DNA of 45,464 bases from Chromera velia (taxonomy: Eukaryota; Sar; Chromeraceae): assembly GCA_018398765.1 (NCBI GenBank), contig JAHBMJ010000481.1, forward strand, positions 1,124-46,587, read 5' to 3'. The notes under the pieces were generated by a model. It searched no databases. It was not told the DNA's origin and saw only the letters and a program-made list of their open reading frames with translations. A program made the translations under genes and the position numbers. This document shows, piece after piece, positions 13,061 through 23,713 of the stretch; the first letter of the stretch is position 1; each line of letters begins with the position of its first letter.

Positions 13061-13261
13061 TTCTGTTGGCACCCTCAAATATGTTCAAGAGGGGGTGCAG
13101 TCGGGAGGTGGAGGTGAAGGGAACTCGGTGTGAAGGCCCCCTTTTTTATCCTAGCAAGAGAGCCGTGGTACCTCTTTTCTGTCAGACTGAGGTGCTCAAA
13201 TACCCGCTGCAAACATTATTTAACCGCTTTTCTTTCTATAGACCACCGTTTTCTCAGATAG

Positions 13262-16135
13262 TTGGGAGAAACAGTGCTTGCCTATTTCCTTGGTGAGATG
13301 AAACCGGGGGTATACAGTATTGTAGATCCCGAACTTTTAATAGAAATGCAGCAGCTTGTAGTTTCTCGAGAGGGGAGCACTCGGGTTATCTGTGAGAGCC
13401 TCTTGGAGGTTTCTTACATTGTCAACAGCTACCTTCGTTTGTTCCTCCGATATGCTGCTCCCGTTTGAGCGTACAAATTGAAAATCAAATTTCATATCCC
13501 TGTCTCCAACCGTCCCACAATTGCTCCTGCATTTTGTAAGCCTTTCTACTCATTTGTAGAGTGGCTTCACCAATCCTTTCCCGATGAGAACATAATTTGA
13601 GGATGGCTGGTTGCCGCATTCGAGGGGAAAGAAGACCTCTTTGATGCGTGCCTTGGGGCAAGTTGGGGGTCAGTTTGGGAGAATTTTATCTTTTGACCAC
13701 TCTCAAATGACTCTTTTGAAAGCAGGGAAAGCAGGGGCTCATCAGTATGCATCGATAGTGAATAAAAGCTTAATCACCCTTGTATATGCCCTTGTTCATT
13801 CAGTCCGATTGAGCGAGGTCGAACAGATGTTTGTGCAACTGGCAGAAAGGTGGAAGAGGGCGAGAGAGTTGAACAGACAGCTGCAAAATGCATAGAGAAG
13901 GTTGCAAGCCCCTGCTGTTCGTTCTCTTGACTCAGAAGGTGGGAGAGGAGAGAGAAGGGTAGAAGGAGATGGAGACAAAGGGATGGGGGGGGGCGGTGTT
14001 ACTTTAGAAGGAGAGGGCGAGGGAGAAGAGATGGGGGTAGAGAGAGGAAGAGACGAAGCTGCGTTTAGGAGGAGCGAGGGTAAGGGAGGGGAGAGAAGGG
14101 TAGAAGGAGATCCAAACAAAGGGATAGGGGGGGGCAGTGTTGCTTTAGAAGGAGAGGGCGAGGGAGAAGAGATGAGAGTAGAGAGAGGAAGAGACGAAGC
14201 TGCATTTGGCGGGAGCGAGGGTGAGGGAGGGGAGAGAAGGGTGGAAGGAGGTGGAGACTAAAGATGGAGACGAAGAGATGGGGGGGGGCGGTGTTGCTTT
14301 AGACAGAGAGGGCGAGGGAGAAGAAATGAGGATAGAGAGAGGGGGAGAAGAAGGGTTGGAGGAAAGCAAACTCGCCCAGGCGTCTGACGATCCCCCTTGC
14401 CCCCCTTTAGTAGCAGACGACGACGAAGATCAAGAAGATGTTGAGCCTAAGCTTGCTCAAGTAGGGTATACAAACTGTGATTGCTGTTCAAGAAGGAGAG
14501 AGGAGAGGGATCGCAGCGGGCGACAAGGCACTAGAATCATTCTTCTGTAACAGTTCTAAATCTTGAACCCCCTCATTTTTGTGCACCTTGATCCATGGCA
14601 TTGGATAAGACGCTTTCTGGCCGGAGTGTCTCATGTTTCCCACCTTATGGTTGGCCCCTTCCTAAGTGCCCTCTCTCAAGCCGTTTTAAAAAAAAATGAC
14701 CGTGACTTTGAAGAGCTTTTGTCTGCTCTCCAGGTTGCATACGGTCTCGATGAGCTAGCAAAAGCAAAGCGGTGGGTCACCGCTAAGCATATTAATTCTG
14801 TTGAGAGTGTGAAGGTTAATTCCCGGTCCCCTTGAGCTGAGACAGCGCGTCTTGCTCGTGAAGCTCATATTTGAGCTTATCGAAAACGATGAGATAAAAC
14901 TAGCTGGTGAGAAGTGGGAAAGAATATGGGAGTTGCAGATGGTGCACGGAGACAACGGATGTCTGTCTGACCCCCCCGGTGTTGAACTGTATATAGAGAA
15001 GAGACAGTCCCCAATTAAAGGCCCTGTAAGACTCTCACACCCCATCTCTAAGTGGGACGGATTTTGGGGTAGTAATGGAAATGATCGAGAGGTCCCATCT
15101 TGAGCTGGGCCTTGCTTTAAAGGGCAGCAGCTACAGGGCTGCTCTCGGCAATGCAGTAATGAAGCTTACCGTTCGATCATTGCATGATGCAGAGACGCTT
15201 GCAGGACAATAGTTTCCCTTCGGGATCTCTTCCAAATGCAGACATTTCCATTTTGAAAACAGCCAACGACCAGTGTGAGGAGTTATCGGGGAATGAGGTC
15301 GATAGTGAGAGAGCAAGAGGAGCTAGATGGAAAAAGATCTACCAACCAGACCTGATGGAAAGACCAGCACTAGTTTGAAATGCCCTACGCACGTGTGCGT
15401 TTGTTGGAGTGGCAGGAAGAGGCGCAGAACGAGGTTGAAGAGCTGGAATCAGCAGAGGGAGGGGGGGTCGATGATTTGATCACAAAATACACGTCTCTCT
15501 CTCAAGTTGCAAGGATTGATACCGATCTGTCTGTGGAAGAAATCATGCACTTGGAAGAAGATCTAAAGGAGAAGAGAGGAGAAGACAGGGGCAGTGAGCC
15601 CATACAAGAGGGTGTGGATTCTAAAGCTGAGAGTGTTACAGCAGAGTGCAGGGGGAGGCGAACAGGAAGGGGGCGACGCAACCATTTAAGAGATATGAGA
15701 CTGTCTTCTGCCAACAATGCATTACGCAGAAAGAAGATGGGAGGGAGAGTGATAAATAAATGTCTTTCATAGTGTGCAGAGTTTGTGAAGCTTGTAGAGA
15801 CTCTGGCCACTAAGGGGAAGGATGAACACGTAATTTGGAAAGAATACGAAAAGGTTCAGCTGATCCGAAAGCAATACCTGGAGAGACTTGCCCCCCTTTC
15901 TCTTTCGAGCACCACCCCGGCTCTGATTAAAATCTTTTTGAATAAAAATAAAGAGAGGACCGCAGTGCAGGAGTGCATGAATAACATGTCCATACAAGGT
16001 CACGTGGGGCTGGCACATAACAGCTCCTCCATTGCCCGGTCTGTACCTTTTGTGCTGAGTAGAGCAGCTATAGTTGCTGACACTTTTCCTTCTGTTCCTC
16101 TGCCAAGAAGGGAGGTGGCTCTGCAGGAGGCTTAG
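13262..16135 (+). pseudogene. Cluster of plus-strand frames broken by stops and frameshifts; unknown protein
   Basis: Protein-like plus-strand frames follow each other with only a stop or frameshift between them: 13262-13465 (continuing past TGA codons to about 13700), 13611-13892 and 13902-14258 (one frame, TAG at 13893), 14206-14547, 14563-14832, 14852-15100, 15184-15375, then 15380-15769 and 15785-16132 (one frame, TAG at 15770). The segments are mostly helical and charged, for example IFELIENDEIKLAGEKWERI. The middle carries a Gly/Glu-rich tandem repeat. Stops of all three kinds rule out a simple code change. I recognise no family. A decayed large protein, perhaps from a mobile element, fits best; a many-exon gene is the alternative. 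Confidence 0.45.
13952..14345 (+). repeat. Tandem repeat of 141 bp (47 codons), three copies
   Basis: Copies start at 13952, 14093 and 14234 with GAGAAGGGT(A/G)GAAGGAG. The period of 141 is a multiple of three, so the frame is kept. Each copy encodes a Gly/Glu/Arg-rich segment including EGEGEGEEM and ERGRDEAAF. The third copy is followed by a frameshift. The strand is strongly purine-biased. Confidence 0.85.
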
Positions 16136-16371
16136 CAGGAGGGGGGGGGATTTGAAGAGTAGGCCGGAGGGGGGTTGATAGATGGAGAAGATGTTCATAT
16201 GGAAGATCCTCAACATAGGGAGTCAGACGAAGATGCCTCCCTTGTGCTCCCTCCCCAGTCTCAACATGCAGTGAGGTTCATGCAGCTGTAGCTGCAGCTT
16301 TTTCTGCAAGCTCCTTTGCAGCCACTCCCAACGTTCAGCCTGCAGACACAGGAAATTGTTACAAGAAAACT

Positions 16372-16749
16372 ATGAAAATGAATGGCGTTGAAATCATATA
16401 CGGTGAGCCCATGTCTGCACATAAACGAATTCAAAGTCTCTACTGGTGCACAAAATTCTGGCCAACTAGAAGTGATTTTGAAATAGCGATTCCAGAATTG
16501 AAAAGACAAACAAAAATGAAGAAAGAAATTAAGAAAAAATTGCGATGCCCCCATTGTGAAAAATTGTATGCAGATGCTCCCCTTCACAACTTTTTTTGCA
16601 AAAATGTCATCACGGTGCATTATCATGAAAAGCATAGGAAGTATTCACAGTTCCTCAGAGAAAAAGGTGGAGCGCTTATTAAAATGCATGGAAGGAAGGG
16701 AAAATGCCCGTCAAAATGGTCGTTAAAACAAAACGTTAATATCATATAA
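16372..16749 (+). CDS. Hypothetical 125-residue protein with a CCHC-like finger
   Basis: An ATG-to-TAA frame of 125 residues. It contains CPHCEKLYADAPLHNFFC (residues 59-76), that is C59, C62, H72 and C76, a plausible zinc-binding set. A basic helix (ELKRQTKMKKEIKKKL) lies before it and a basic tail after it. It could be a nucleic-acid-binding end of the broken protein upstream, since strand and spacing agree, or a separate small gene. It is more AT-rich than the frames before it and is followed by an AT-rich non-coding stretch. The family is not recognised. Confidence 0.35.
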   Translation: MKMNGVEIIYGEPMSAHKRIQSLYWCTKFWPTRSDFEIAIPELKRQTKMKKEIKKKLRCPHCEKLYADAPLHNFFCKNVITVHYHEKHRKYSQFLREKGGALIKMHGRKGKCPSKWSLKQNVNII

Positions 16750-17460
16750 AATTGTCATTATCATGCTTATCTATTGTTCATTAGTTAAATGATTAGTTCT
16801 ATAGTTAATAGATATAATATTATCAATGTTTTATATTATATTAAAAATTGGATCGCATTATTCGTGTATTAAAAAAATTTAATTCCTAAATTACATAAGT
16901 CAACTTAGATATTTTTTGAAATAATAATTTGAAGATTTAGTTTTTTACTGTTTCTAAAATGTTAAACTATTTCTGTCTGACTTTATAAACAGAGTACATG
17001 CAGCGTGCTTCGCATGCTTGAACATTCAACGTTTTGTGTCACAACGGTTACTGCGTGCTTCGCGCGCGGTTGTTCCCCCCCCCTGGGCATTTTTTGTTCC
17101 CCAGCCCGCATTTATATACTGTAAATGCACCACTCCCCTTCGATCGCTAGGTAGGTGTGACGTAAGTATAGATTGTGTATGAGACTGCGCGGTGCGAGCG
17201 TAACGAGCGTAAGCAAGCACTTTGCATGATCTTTGCATGCTTTCTGGGACCGCATCAGAAAAGAGCACGCATCTCAGCCAGAGCAACTGGAATTAGATGT
17301 CATATCTGAATTGTAGTAAAGTCAGTCTGACAGCGCAGATATCAACTGATTGAACGATAAAATGATGATGTATGTCTAGATTGACAGACCTTCCGTCCTG
17401 ATATTGTGAATATGATGAGCCCTGTGTATGTGTCACAGTAGGTCTCTCATGTGTGTGTCA
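16750..17460. other. AT-rich non-coding stretch, then a GC-palindromic patch
   Basis: 16750-16990 is strongly AT-rich with no frame. At 16999-17068 the motif GCGTGCTTCGCATGC and its variant GCGTGCTTCGCGCGCGG appear; each folds on itself. Nothing further is supported. Confidence 0.5.
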
Positions 17461-17469
17461 CTGAGGTCT

Positions 17470-17640
17470 GATTTATGGGTAGCAGAGCAAGGAGGATACC
17501 AGGGGTGATGCTGGGGCTGCATGTGCGTGAAGCCGTCCCGCCGCACCGCCCAAATTGGACCCATAGGGGGGTGCCGGGTTCGATTCCCTGCAGGATAATT
17601 GCATATATGCTATCCCGCCGCCGGCAACCCTCATATACCC
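17470..17640 (+). other. SINE-like or tRNA-like fragment with a polymerase III B box
   Basis: GCCGGGTTCGATTCCCTGC (about 17573-17591) contains a perfect match to the B-box consensus GGTTCGANNCC within a T-arm-like stem with one mismatch. I could not fold a full cloverleaf or place a clean A box upstream, so a working tRNA gene is unlikely. Confidence 0.35.
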
Positions 17641-17924
17641 CAGGTATACCCGTTTTTCTCCCGACTGCTTTCTCAATTGTTTTCACCCTCATACAACAAA
17701 CATCCAAATGCACACAAGACGAACTCGAACCTGCTGAAGCTTCTCATAAGTACTTACGCAACTGCCTGATGCAGTCTGTATCGACTCTGACCCGATTTAT
17801 CGGGTCACCCTGGAATCTGGTCGGCACCCCCCTTCCTCTCTAAAATGTAATTCTGAGTGCAGGTCCTCTGAAGCTAGATTTCTGCCTGTCCGTATAAGAT
17901 GGGTCCACTTGAGTCTACTTAGAC

Positions 17925-18629
17925 ATGCAGAGATCAGATTCTACTTCTTCTCTTTATTGGATAGATATGTTTCTCTTTGCTTGTGCACTGGTGTTTATAC
18001 GTACGCAGATTATTTGCTTACTGGGCTTCCTCATACTCCTTGGGGTGCGTGCTAATTTCCAGCGACAGCCAGCACGCAGAAGAGGAGGTGTGCGAGAAGG
18101 GAGGGAGGGTAGGCAAGGAGGCGGGAGGAGACTGTCTGGAGTAGGGGCGTTCAATGGTAGGAGTGAGTCCGGAGGGGTAGAGGCCGACCACAGAGGGGAA
18201 GCAGAGGCCCACCGGAGAGAAGACGCAGAGCTAGGGGCATAGGCTGATGGGAGGGAAGGGCTAAAAGATGTGCAAGAAGCTGATCAAAGGATAGGTACTG
18301 AAGAAGAAGAAGAAGAGCAAAGGGGAGGGCAGGGAGGGGAAGATTTTGAGACTGGCAGTCAGTCTGACAGGGTAGTAAAACTGCTCAAGGCCCCCAGAAG
18401 TTTGCACATGGTGGTTGATGAGTACATGTGGGGGGTGAACGGCTTCAAAGCCATCCGAAAGTGGACCCCTGAAAACAAAAAAGACAATTCCAAAGACCCC
18501 CGTCTGGAACGAACTAATGCAGCTTTAGCCGTGAAGTGGCTAAAAAAAGAGGAAAGGCTAACGTACAAAGTCATGTGCGATAGAGTCTATGATGTTTACG
18601 GGCCTGGAATCCCTTTCACCACTGTGTGA
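17925..18629 (+). pseudogene. Unknown protein, frame interrupted by one TAG
   Basis: One plus-strand frame runs from ATG 17925 to the TGA at 18627-18629, with a TAG at 18240-18242. The first part has a hydrophobic helix (FLFACALVFIRTQIICLLGF, about residues 16-35) followed by an Arg/Gly-rich segment. The second part has a Glu-rich run and then a compact basic segment including FKAIRKWTPENKK and LAVKWLKKEERLTYK. No family is recognised. The composition of the Arg/Gly/Glu-rich part resembles the repeat near 14 kb, so it may come from a related element. Confidence 0.35.
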
Positions 18630-19779
18630 CACTCATAGCAAAGATGCATGCCGATAATGAGAGAGCGATCATGCCAGCTCTCCCCCATGGACAGACTAAC
18701 AACCGTCCTCTCTCCATTCCAATCAAGTCAAGAGGTGTCTGAAGTGGTCATAACAAAGGTGCTACTAAATGGAAATGTCCAGCAGTGGAGGCAGAGAAGG
18801 CAAAAAAACAAACGGGGGGCGGGATGTTGTGATATCTTGCTGGTGGAGGACAGAAAAAACAGAAAATCTCTCCTATTGCTGCCCCCGCAGACAACAACTC
18901 AGAGTCTGTTAGTTATTCCTCTTCTTTTGCATCATCTAGTTTTGCTCTATCCAGTCCTTCTTCCTAACAACGTGAAAGAAACAACTAACACTTTGATTGT
19001 TGAGTAAAAATTTACTAAAATATCAAAAATATAATGACTAATAATTATTGAACAGATTCTCAATATAGCTATGACACGCCATCGCTATCCGTATCAAGTT
19101 GCGAGTACTTCTACTAACGTTAGGTAATAGAATGTTTGCATTTAATCTTAGAAACGTGGAAGGAAAATAAATAAAATGATTTAATATCATACTAGATTCT
19201 TTAACTTTATAATCTTACCCTATTTAGATTGTTGGCATGTATATGTCTGTGTATCGATGTCTTACATAGTCTTACAAAGGCTTTTAATTAAAAACAATTT
19301 TCTTTTTAACAATAAAAAGAAACAATTTTTTTCCTGAGATTTTTCTGGGTTTCATCTCTGTGTAATCTAAATGTTTTCTTATACTTTAATATACTTTTCT
19401 TATTCGATCAATGTATAATTCCATATACTATATTGAGTTATTATCATAGTCTTAATATGTTTTAGCTAATTAACCTAGCCATGTTAGTTTACATGTTTCT
19501 TTGTCGCTGCACGGCACCTAAAACATCCCCCCCCCCCCCNCCCGTATAATTCCCCCTCTCCCGGACATGCCGATGGAAAAAAGCCCGTATTGTTACCCCG
19601 GACGTCCTATAGCTACCTATAGCTAATGCCGTGCGTCCCCCCTTTTCCCTCCCCGACGTCCCGATAGAAAAAAGCCCGTATATGCGAAAATGTGTATTAC
19701 CGATTGCTTTTCCCGCCACATTTCCCGATTAGCCTGGAAAGCGTAGCTGAGGGGTACTTACAAAGAGTTGAGGTGGGAC
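18630..19779. other. No recognisable gene
   Basis: AT-rich from 19000 to 19490. Then a poly-C tract with N (19530-19543) and two direct copies of a segment ending GAAAAAAGCCCGTAT (about 19574-19591 and 19669-19681). The frame at 18648-19007 shows no domain. Confidence 0.5.
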
Positions 19780-19808
19780 CTACCTCCCTGAACCTAATGT
19801 CCACTTGA
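19780..19808 (+). repeat. Left 29-bp terminal inverted repeat
   Basis: An exact reverse complement of 22991-23019. Confidence 0.9.
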
Positions 19809-19839
19809 ATGGTGGGGCCACATTTTTAGATAGGCTTAA

Positions 19840-19945
19840 ACGCCCGCGCCGCAGGCGTGGGCGGTATCTTGAAGGCCCACACCGCAGGCGCAGGCGGTGT
19901 CTTGAAAGGCAGCGCCGCAGGCGCGGGCGGTGTCTTAAAAGGCAG
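19840..19945 (+). repeat. Subterminal GC-rich repeats, three copies
   Basis: Three direct copies of a unit like GCGCCGCAGGCGCGGGCGGT followed by (G/A)TCTT occur in about 100 bp. The core is palindromic (CGCC-GCA-GGCG). One further copy lies near the other end at about 22953-22975. Such repeats often serve as transposase binding sites; that role here is inference. Confidence 0.75.
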
Positions 19946-20277
19946 CATGCAGCTGCATGCTAAAGAATCACAGCTGTATACGTGTCCACCCGTCTCCCGA
20001 AGTGCAAGTGTATCTAAACAACCCTGAAGAAAAAAAAATCGACAAGATTGACGGACTTTCAGACTTTTCGTTTAATTACCTTACCTCTCAGAGTACCCAA
20101 CGTGACCCAACAGAAGAAGGATTCACAACATCAGAAGTATTGCCTACAAAGTGTTGGTGGTTGATCTTGCTTTGCCGGAGTCTAAAAGAAACTGAGACTT
20201 GCAGAAGGCTTTCTGGCAGGAAACTCCTTGTGCGACACCCGAACCCCTAACTCCACCCTCGGGGTTACTCCTTCAAC

Positions 20278-22723
20278 ATGTTGAAGAAAGACCCCGCTTT
20301 CTTGCAGAGCATGTTCAAGGCTCTAAAAAGGCCCCTCAGAAAGGCCGACAAGCGGCAAGAGGTGTACACCAAGCTCAGAGAAGCAGTCGGCGTGAAGAAT
20401 GCTGAATCGGTGAGGGAGTTCAATCCCAAAACTCCCGACGATAGATCCCTCGTCGGCCTTTCAGACAGAAGTCAAGCAAGGGCAGTCGCACGCTGTCTAC
20501 AGTCCCTTGTCCTGGCCTCACAAGCCCCCACCGCAACAAACAACAACGCCCCCCCTATTTCTAAGGGTGAGAACCCTGTCTTTGCAAAGGTAAAGGCAGC
20601 CACCGGGCCATCTCCTTCCTCCGTCCCCCCCTCTGCTGTTGCCAGCCCTTCAGAGAAAGCTCCGGCCTTCTTCTGCTACAACTGCACCCCAACACCCCAG
20701 ACCTGCAAAACCACAGCCAAAGCAATCACAGCCAATCATGGGTTTTTTTAAGCCTGTGTCGAAGGAAGAGAGTCACGCGTTGCTGCAGAAGCAAGAGGAA
20801 AAAACCATGGAACGAGAAGCAGCGAGGGCAGAAGGGACTCAACAGAGAGGGGAGCCTGGCAACCCGATTGAGTTTCCCTCTGCAGACGAGATTTTTTCGG
20901 AGACGAACATAGAGAAACTAAGGGGATGGTTGATTAACTGTGGGAAGCTCGCAGTCTCCCAGCGTTTCTGCACAGATGCTATTCAGGTCAGCAAATTTCC
21001 AGCACCGCACTAAAACTGACAGATTTTCAAACACGTTTTTTTTATTCGTTTTCTCTCTCTCCTTTTTGTACCCTGCTTGCAGGTGCGTCTGATCGATGTT
21101 GAGGGTCTTGAGGGTAACAACGACGACGAGAATTCTCCAGCTAGATGAAAACAACTTGAAAGGTAGAGACGGAACCGTCGGAAAAGAGCAGGAGGAAGGC
21201 GACGGCCCTCCAACGAAAAAACAGAAAGTCAGTTCTCCCGGACGCTTTGTTTTTTGAAAGAATGCCCTCTCATTGACAGCTCGCAAATCTGCTTCCTTTT
21301 TGTAAACATTTTCTTTTCTACCTTCGGATCTCACCGTCTCCTTTCTCACGTTTGACTGAGTCTTTCTGGCATTGATCCTCCTTCTGTTTGCTCCCTGTAC
21401 TCTACAGGTGTCTCTCGCTGTCACTTTTTCCAACCCCATCGGCGCCCTGGTGTTCGAAGATGAAATTCCTGAGGGCGCGATACGACTTTAGGATACGACT
21501 TCGACTGAAGAACGCACAGGGAGATGGCAACTGCCTCTACTACTGCTTTGCGTTCCAGTTTCCAGAAGGCACAGCACAGATGTACAGGGCCCTTGTGGTA
21601 AACAGCATCAGAACTCGTGGGGTTCGCGAGCTGCCGAAGCTAGCACCCGCGTTCGAGCAGGCAGTAGAAGCGATCGCGCAGGAGATGAACTGATCGGAGA
21701 CGGAGGCCTACCAAACTCTCCACCTGAAGTTAGACCTTCCACACAACGTAAAGGTTAGTAGGGTGGGGTAGGATTATGTGGTACGGTTAAACTTTGAGAG
21801 GGAATTCGGAAATTAACTCAATTGACAGTCTGCCCATTTTTTCTCAAAAAGCTAATTGATGGTCTCATTTTTTTCTCTACCTTTTCTCCTTTTTCCCCCT
21901 TCTAATGCAGCCTAAAGACCTGCCTGGGTATATCAAGCAGTTTGTAGACACAGTCCGAAAGATCCATACTGCACGTTTGGGCCCTTTTATTGAACTCCTC
22001 CAACGTAGGGATGGCTGGCCAGTCAGATAGAAGAAAGAGGCGTGCAAGTGTGAGAAGTGTGTGGGAGCCTATCCGACGGATGCAAAGTTGGAGCAGGTGA
22101 TGGAAGAAGAGCGAGCAGCGCTTCGTACTACGCTTAAAGGGTTTGGCATGCACGGTCTGTCTCTTTTCCCCCCTGTCGAGTCGTTCAGTGACGGCCGTTT
22201 TGTACAGTCCCTCGACTCCGTTGTTGACGAGCTTGACTCTGCTGACTGTGCTCACCTCTTTGGTTCAGAGGAGAAAAGCGGAGAAGAAGAGGAAGAGACC
22301 GAGACAGAAGAAAGAGATGATCAGGACAAAATGATCTCGGAAGAATCGCGAGAAGATGACTTTTACACAGATGCGAGACAGCAGTGCTCTCCCCACTCAG
22401 GAGAAACACTGCAGACAAATTTTGAATATAGATTTTTGTGAACGGTCTCCGCACCTTCCCCCTTTCTTGTGTCTTTATCACAACAAGTTGCCTCTCCGCT
22501 TGCAGGCTCTGTCCAAGCTTCTTCGTCTTCGAATTTTCTGGCAGCAGCTGGGAAGGAACAGAGTGAGGCCTAGTAGAGAGAGGCAGAGAGACAAAAGCAA
22601 CAAAAGAGGCTTGCTCTTTGTCAAGCGCGTGGTCTCAGAGTGCGAGCTCGCCAAACGCAGGTGCAAGCCCGTGAAATCTGTAGGTTAAGCAATCTTGCTG
22701 ATTCTAATTCAGAAGATGAATGA
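20278..22723 (+). pseudogene. Decayed OTU-like cysteine protease gene with introns, inside a TIR element
   Basis: Probable exons are 20278-20986, 21083-21227, 21408-21753, 21911 to about 22437, and 22506-22723, joined by GT...AG introns with pyrimidine-rich acceptors. The first three junctions are all in phase 0. Exon 3 encodes QGDGNCLYYCFAFQF, matching the OTU deubiquitinase signature DGNCL with its catalytic Cys and the following helix; the downstream catalytic His is not obvious. OTU proteases cut ubiquitin-type chains. Damage includes a frameshift in exon 1 (20639-20751), a one-base shift near 21143, a 13-bp duplication with a frameshift at about 21481-21506, a TGA (about 21692), a TAG (22028) and two adjacent TAGs in the last exon. 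Exon 4 ends in an acidic segment and the last exon in a basic one. Confidence 0.6.
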
Positions 22724-22949
22724 ATAGAGATATTATATATGACCATATACTGGCACTAAGCTATGTATGATATAATCTAGGATGTAATATTGATATTGTA
22801 TGATTATATATGATAACATGTACAAAACCTAGGTATAAATAGTATTTTAAAGGCAATATATCAATTTATTTATACGTTATTATTTTTTAATTATTTTTTT
22901 TTTGTTCTTTGAATAAGATTTGCTAGGCCGCAAATTTGAATAGACTTGA

Positions 22950-23019
22950 TTGGCCGCGCCGCAGGCGCGGACGATCTTAATATTTTTTTTTCAAGTGGAC
23001 ATTAGGTTCAGGGAGGTAG
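22950..23019. repeat. Right subterminal motif and 29-bp terminal inverted repeat
   Basis: GCCGCGCCGCAGGCGCGGACGATCTT (about 22953-22978) repeats the left subterminal unit in direct orientation. 22991-23019 is the exact inverse of the left end. Confidence 0.85.
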
Positions 23020-23713
23020 AGGCCTCGGATGTCGACGTATGTGCTGAATCTCCGATGGAAAAACTGCATGACACACGCAATTTTAACCCCTCACAATTTC
23101 ATCACTGCCCCGGAAATATCGTTGAGAGGGCACTTAATTAACAAAACTCGAGCACTTCCGACTCCAGTTAATTCCGAGTCTAAAGTTAATTTCGTTTTCC
23201 GGGCCATTCGCACGGAGTGCGTCAGATGTGCGAGACACCGCCCAAATCCGGATTTGCTTAATTAAATACGTACGGCAGTCGGGATTGGTCGGTACGGACT
23301 AGCGCGCTCTACCGAGGGCCCTTCGGACCGCCACCTGCGCGGCGGCGGAGCAGTCGGGAAGCCTTTTCCGACAAGCAGTCGGTAATAATAATACCCCCCG
23401 TGTGGACGCCATGCTTGCTCTAAGCACTCTACTCTTCCGATCCGGCAATTTCCGGCAAGTCAACGACGAATTTCTGCGTGTCATGTGCTATTAATACCAT
23501 GCCGTTCAACCCTCCCATTGTATACGTAACACCTCGGATGCATCGATAACCACCTCCCTCCAAATTATCTCGAAGCATCACGAGCAGTTTGCCGGAGGAA
23601 ATTTTTGTGCACCGAAGCGGCAGGCGTCTCTCTCGGAAAGCAAGAGAGTCCCGCTTGAGTCGGCCTTCCGGTTTTTCCCTTTCTTCTTTCTTTGAGTCTT
23701 TTCCAGGGAGGCC
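23020..23713. promoter_or_regulatory. Upstream region of the 23714 gene
   Basis: No frame of note. It is richer in unique sequence than the flanking elements, with several TTAATTAA-type motifs (about 23133, 23259). TTTTCCAG/GGAGGCCATG just before the start could be the 3' end of a 5'UTR intron or simply leader sequence. No TATA box can be assigned. Confidence 0.3.

Larger units (their letters stand above)
19780..23019. mobile_element. 3.2 kb TIR element carrying an OTU-like gene
   Basis: A perfect 29-bp inverted repeat bounds the segment: CTACCTCCCTGAACCTAATG... at 19780-19808 and its exact complement at 22991-23019. Just inside both ends lie GC-rich copies of GCGCCGCAGGCGCGG. Between them is a spliced, decayed gene with an OTU-type motif and no visible transposase. 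A target duplication is not clear. The element sits about 700 bp upstream of the intact gene at 23714. It resembles a non-autonomous DNA transposon with a captured or element-specific gene; the superfamily is unassigned. Confidence 0.75.

Noticed and set aside
13262-16135. TGA read as a sense codon (alternative code)
   Set aside because: TAG and TAA breaks and frameshifts occur too, so decay is simpler.
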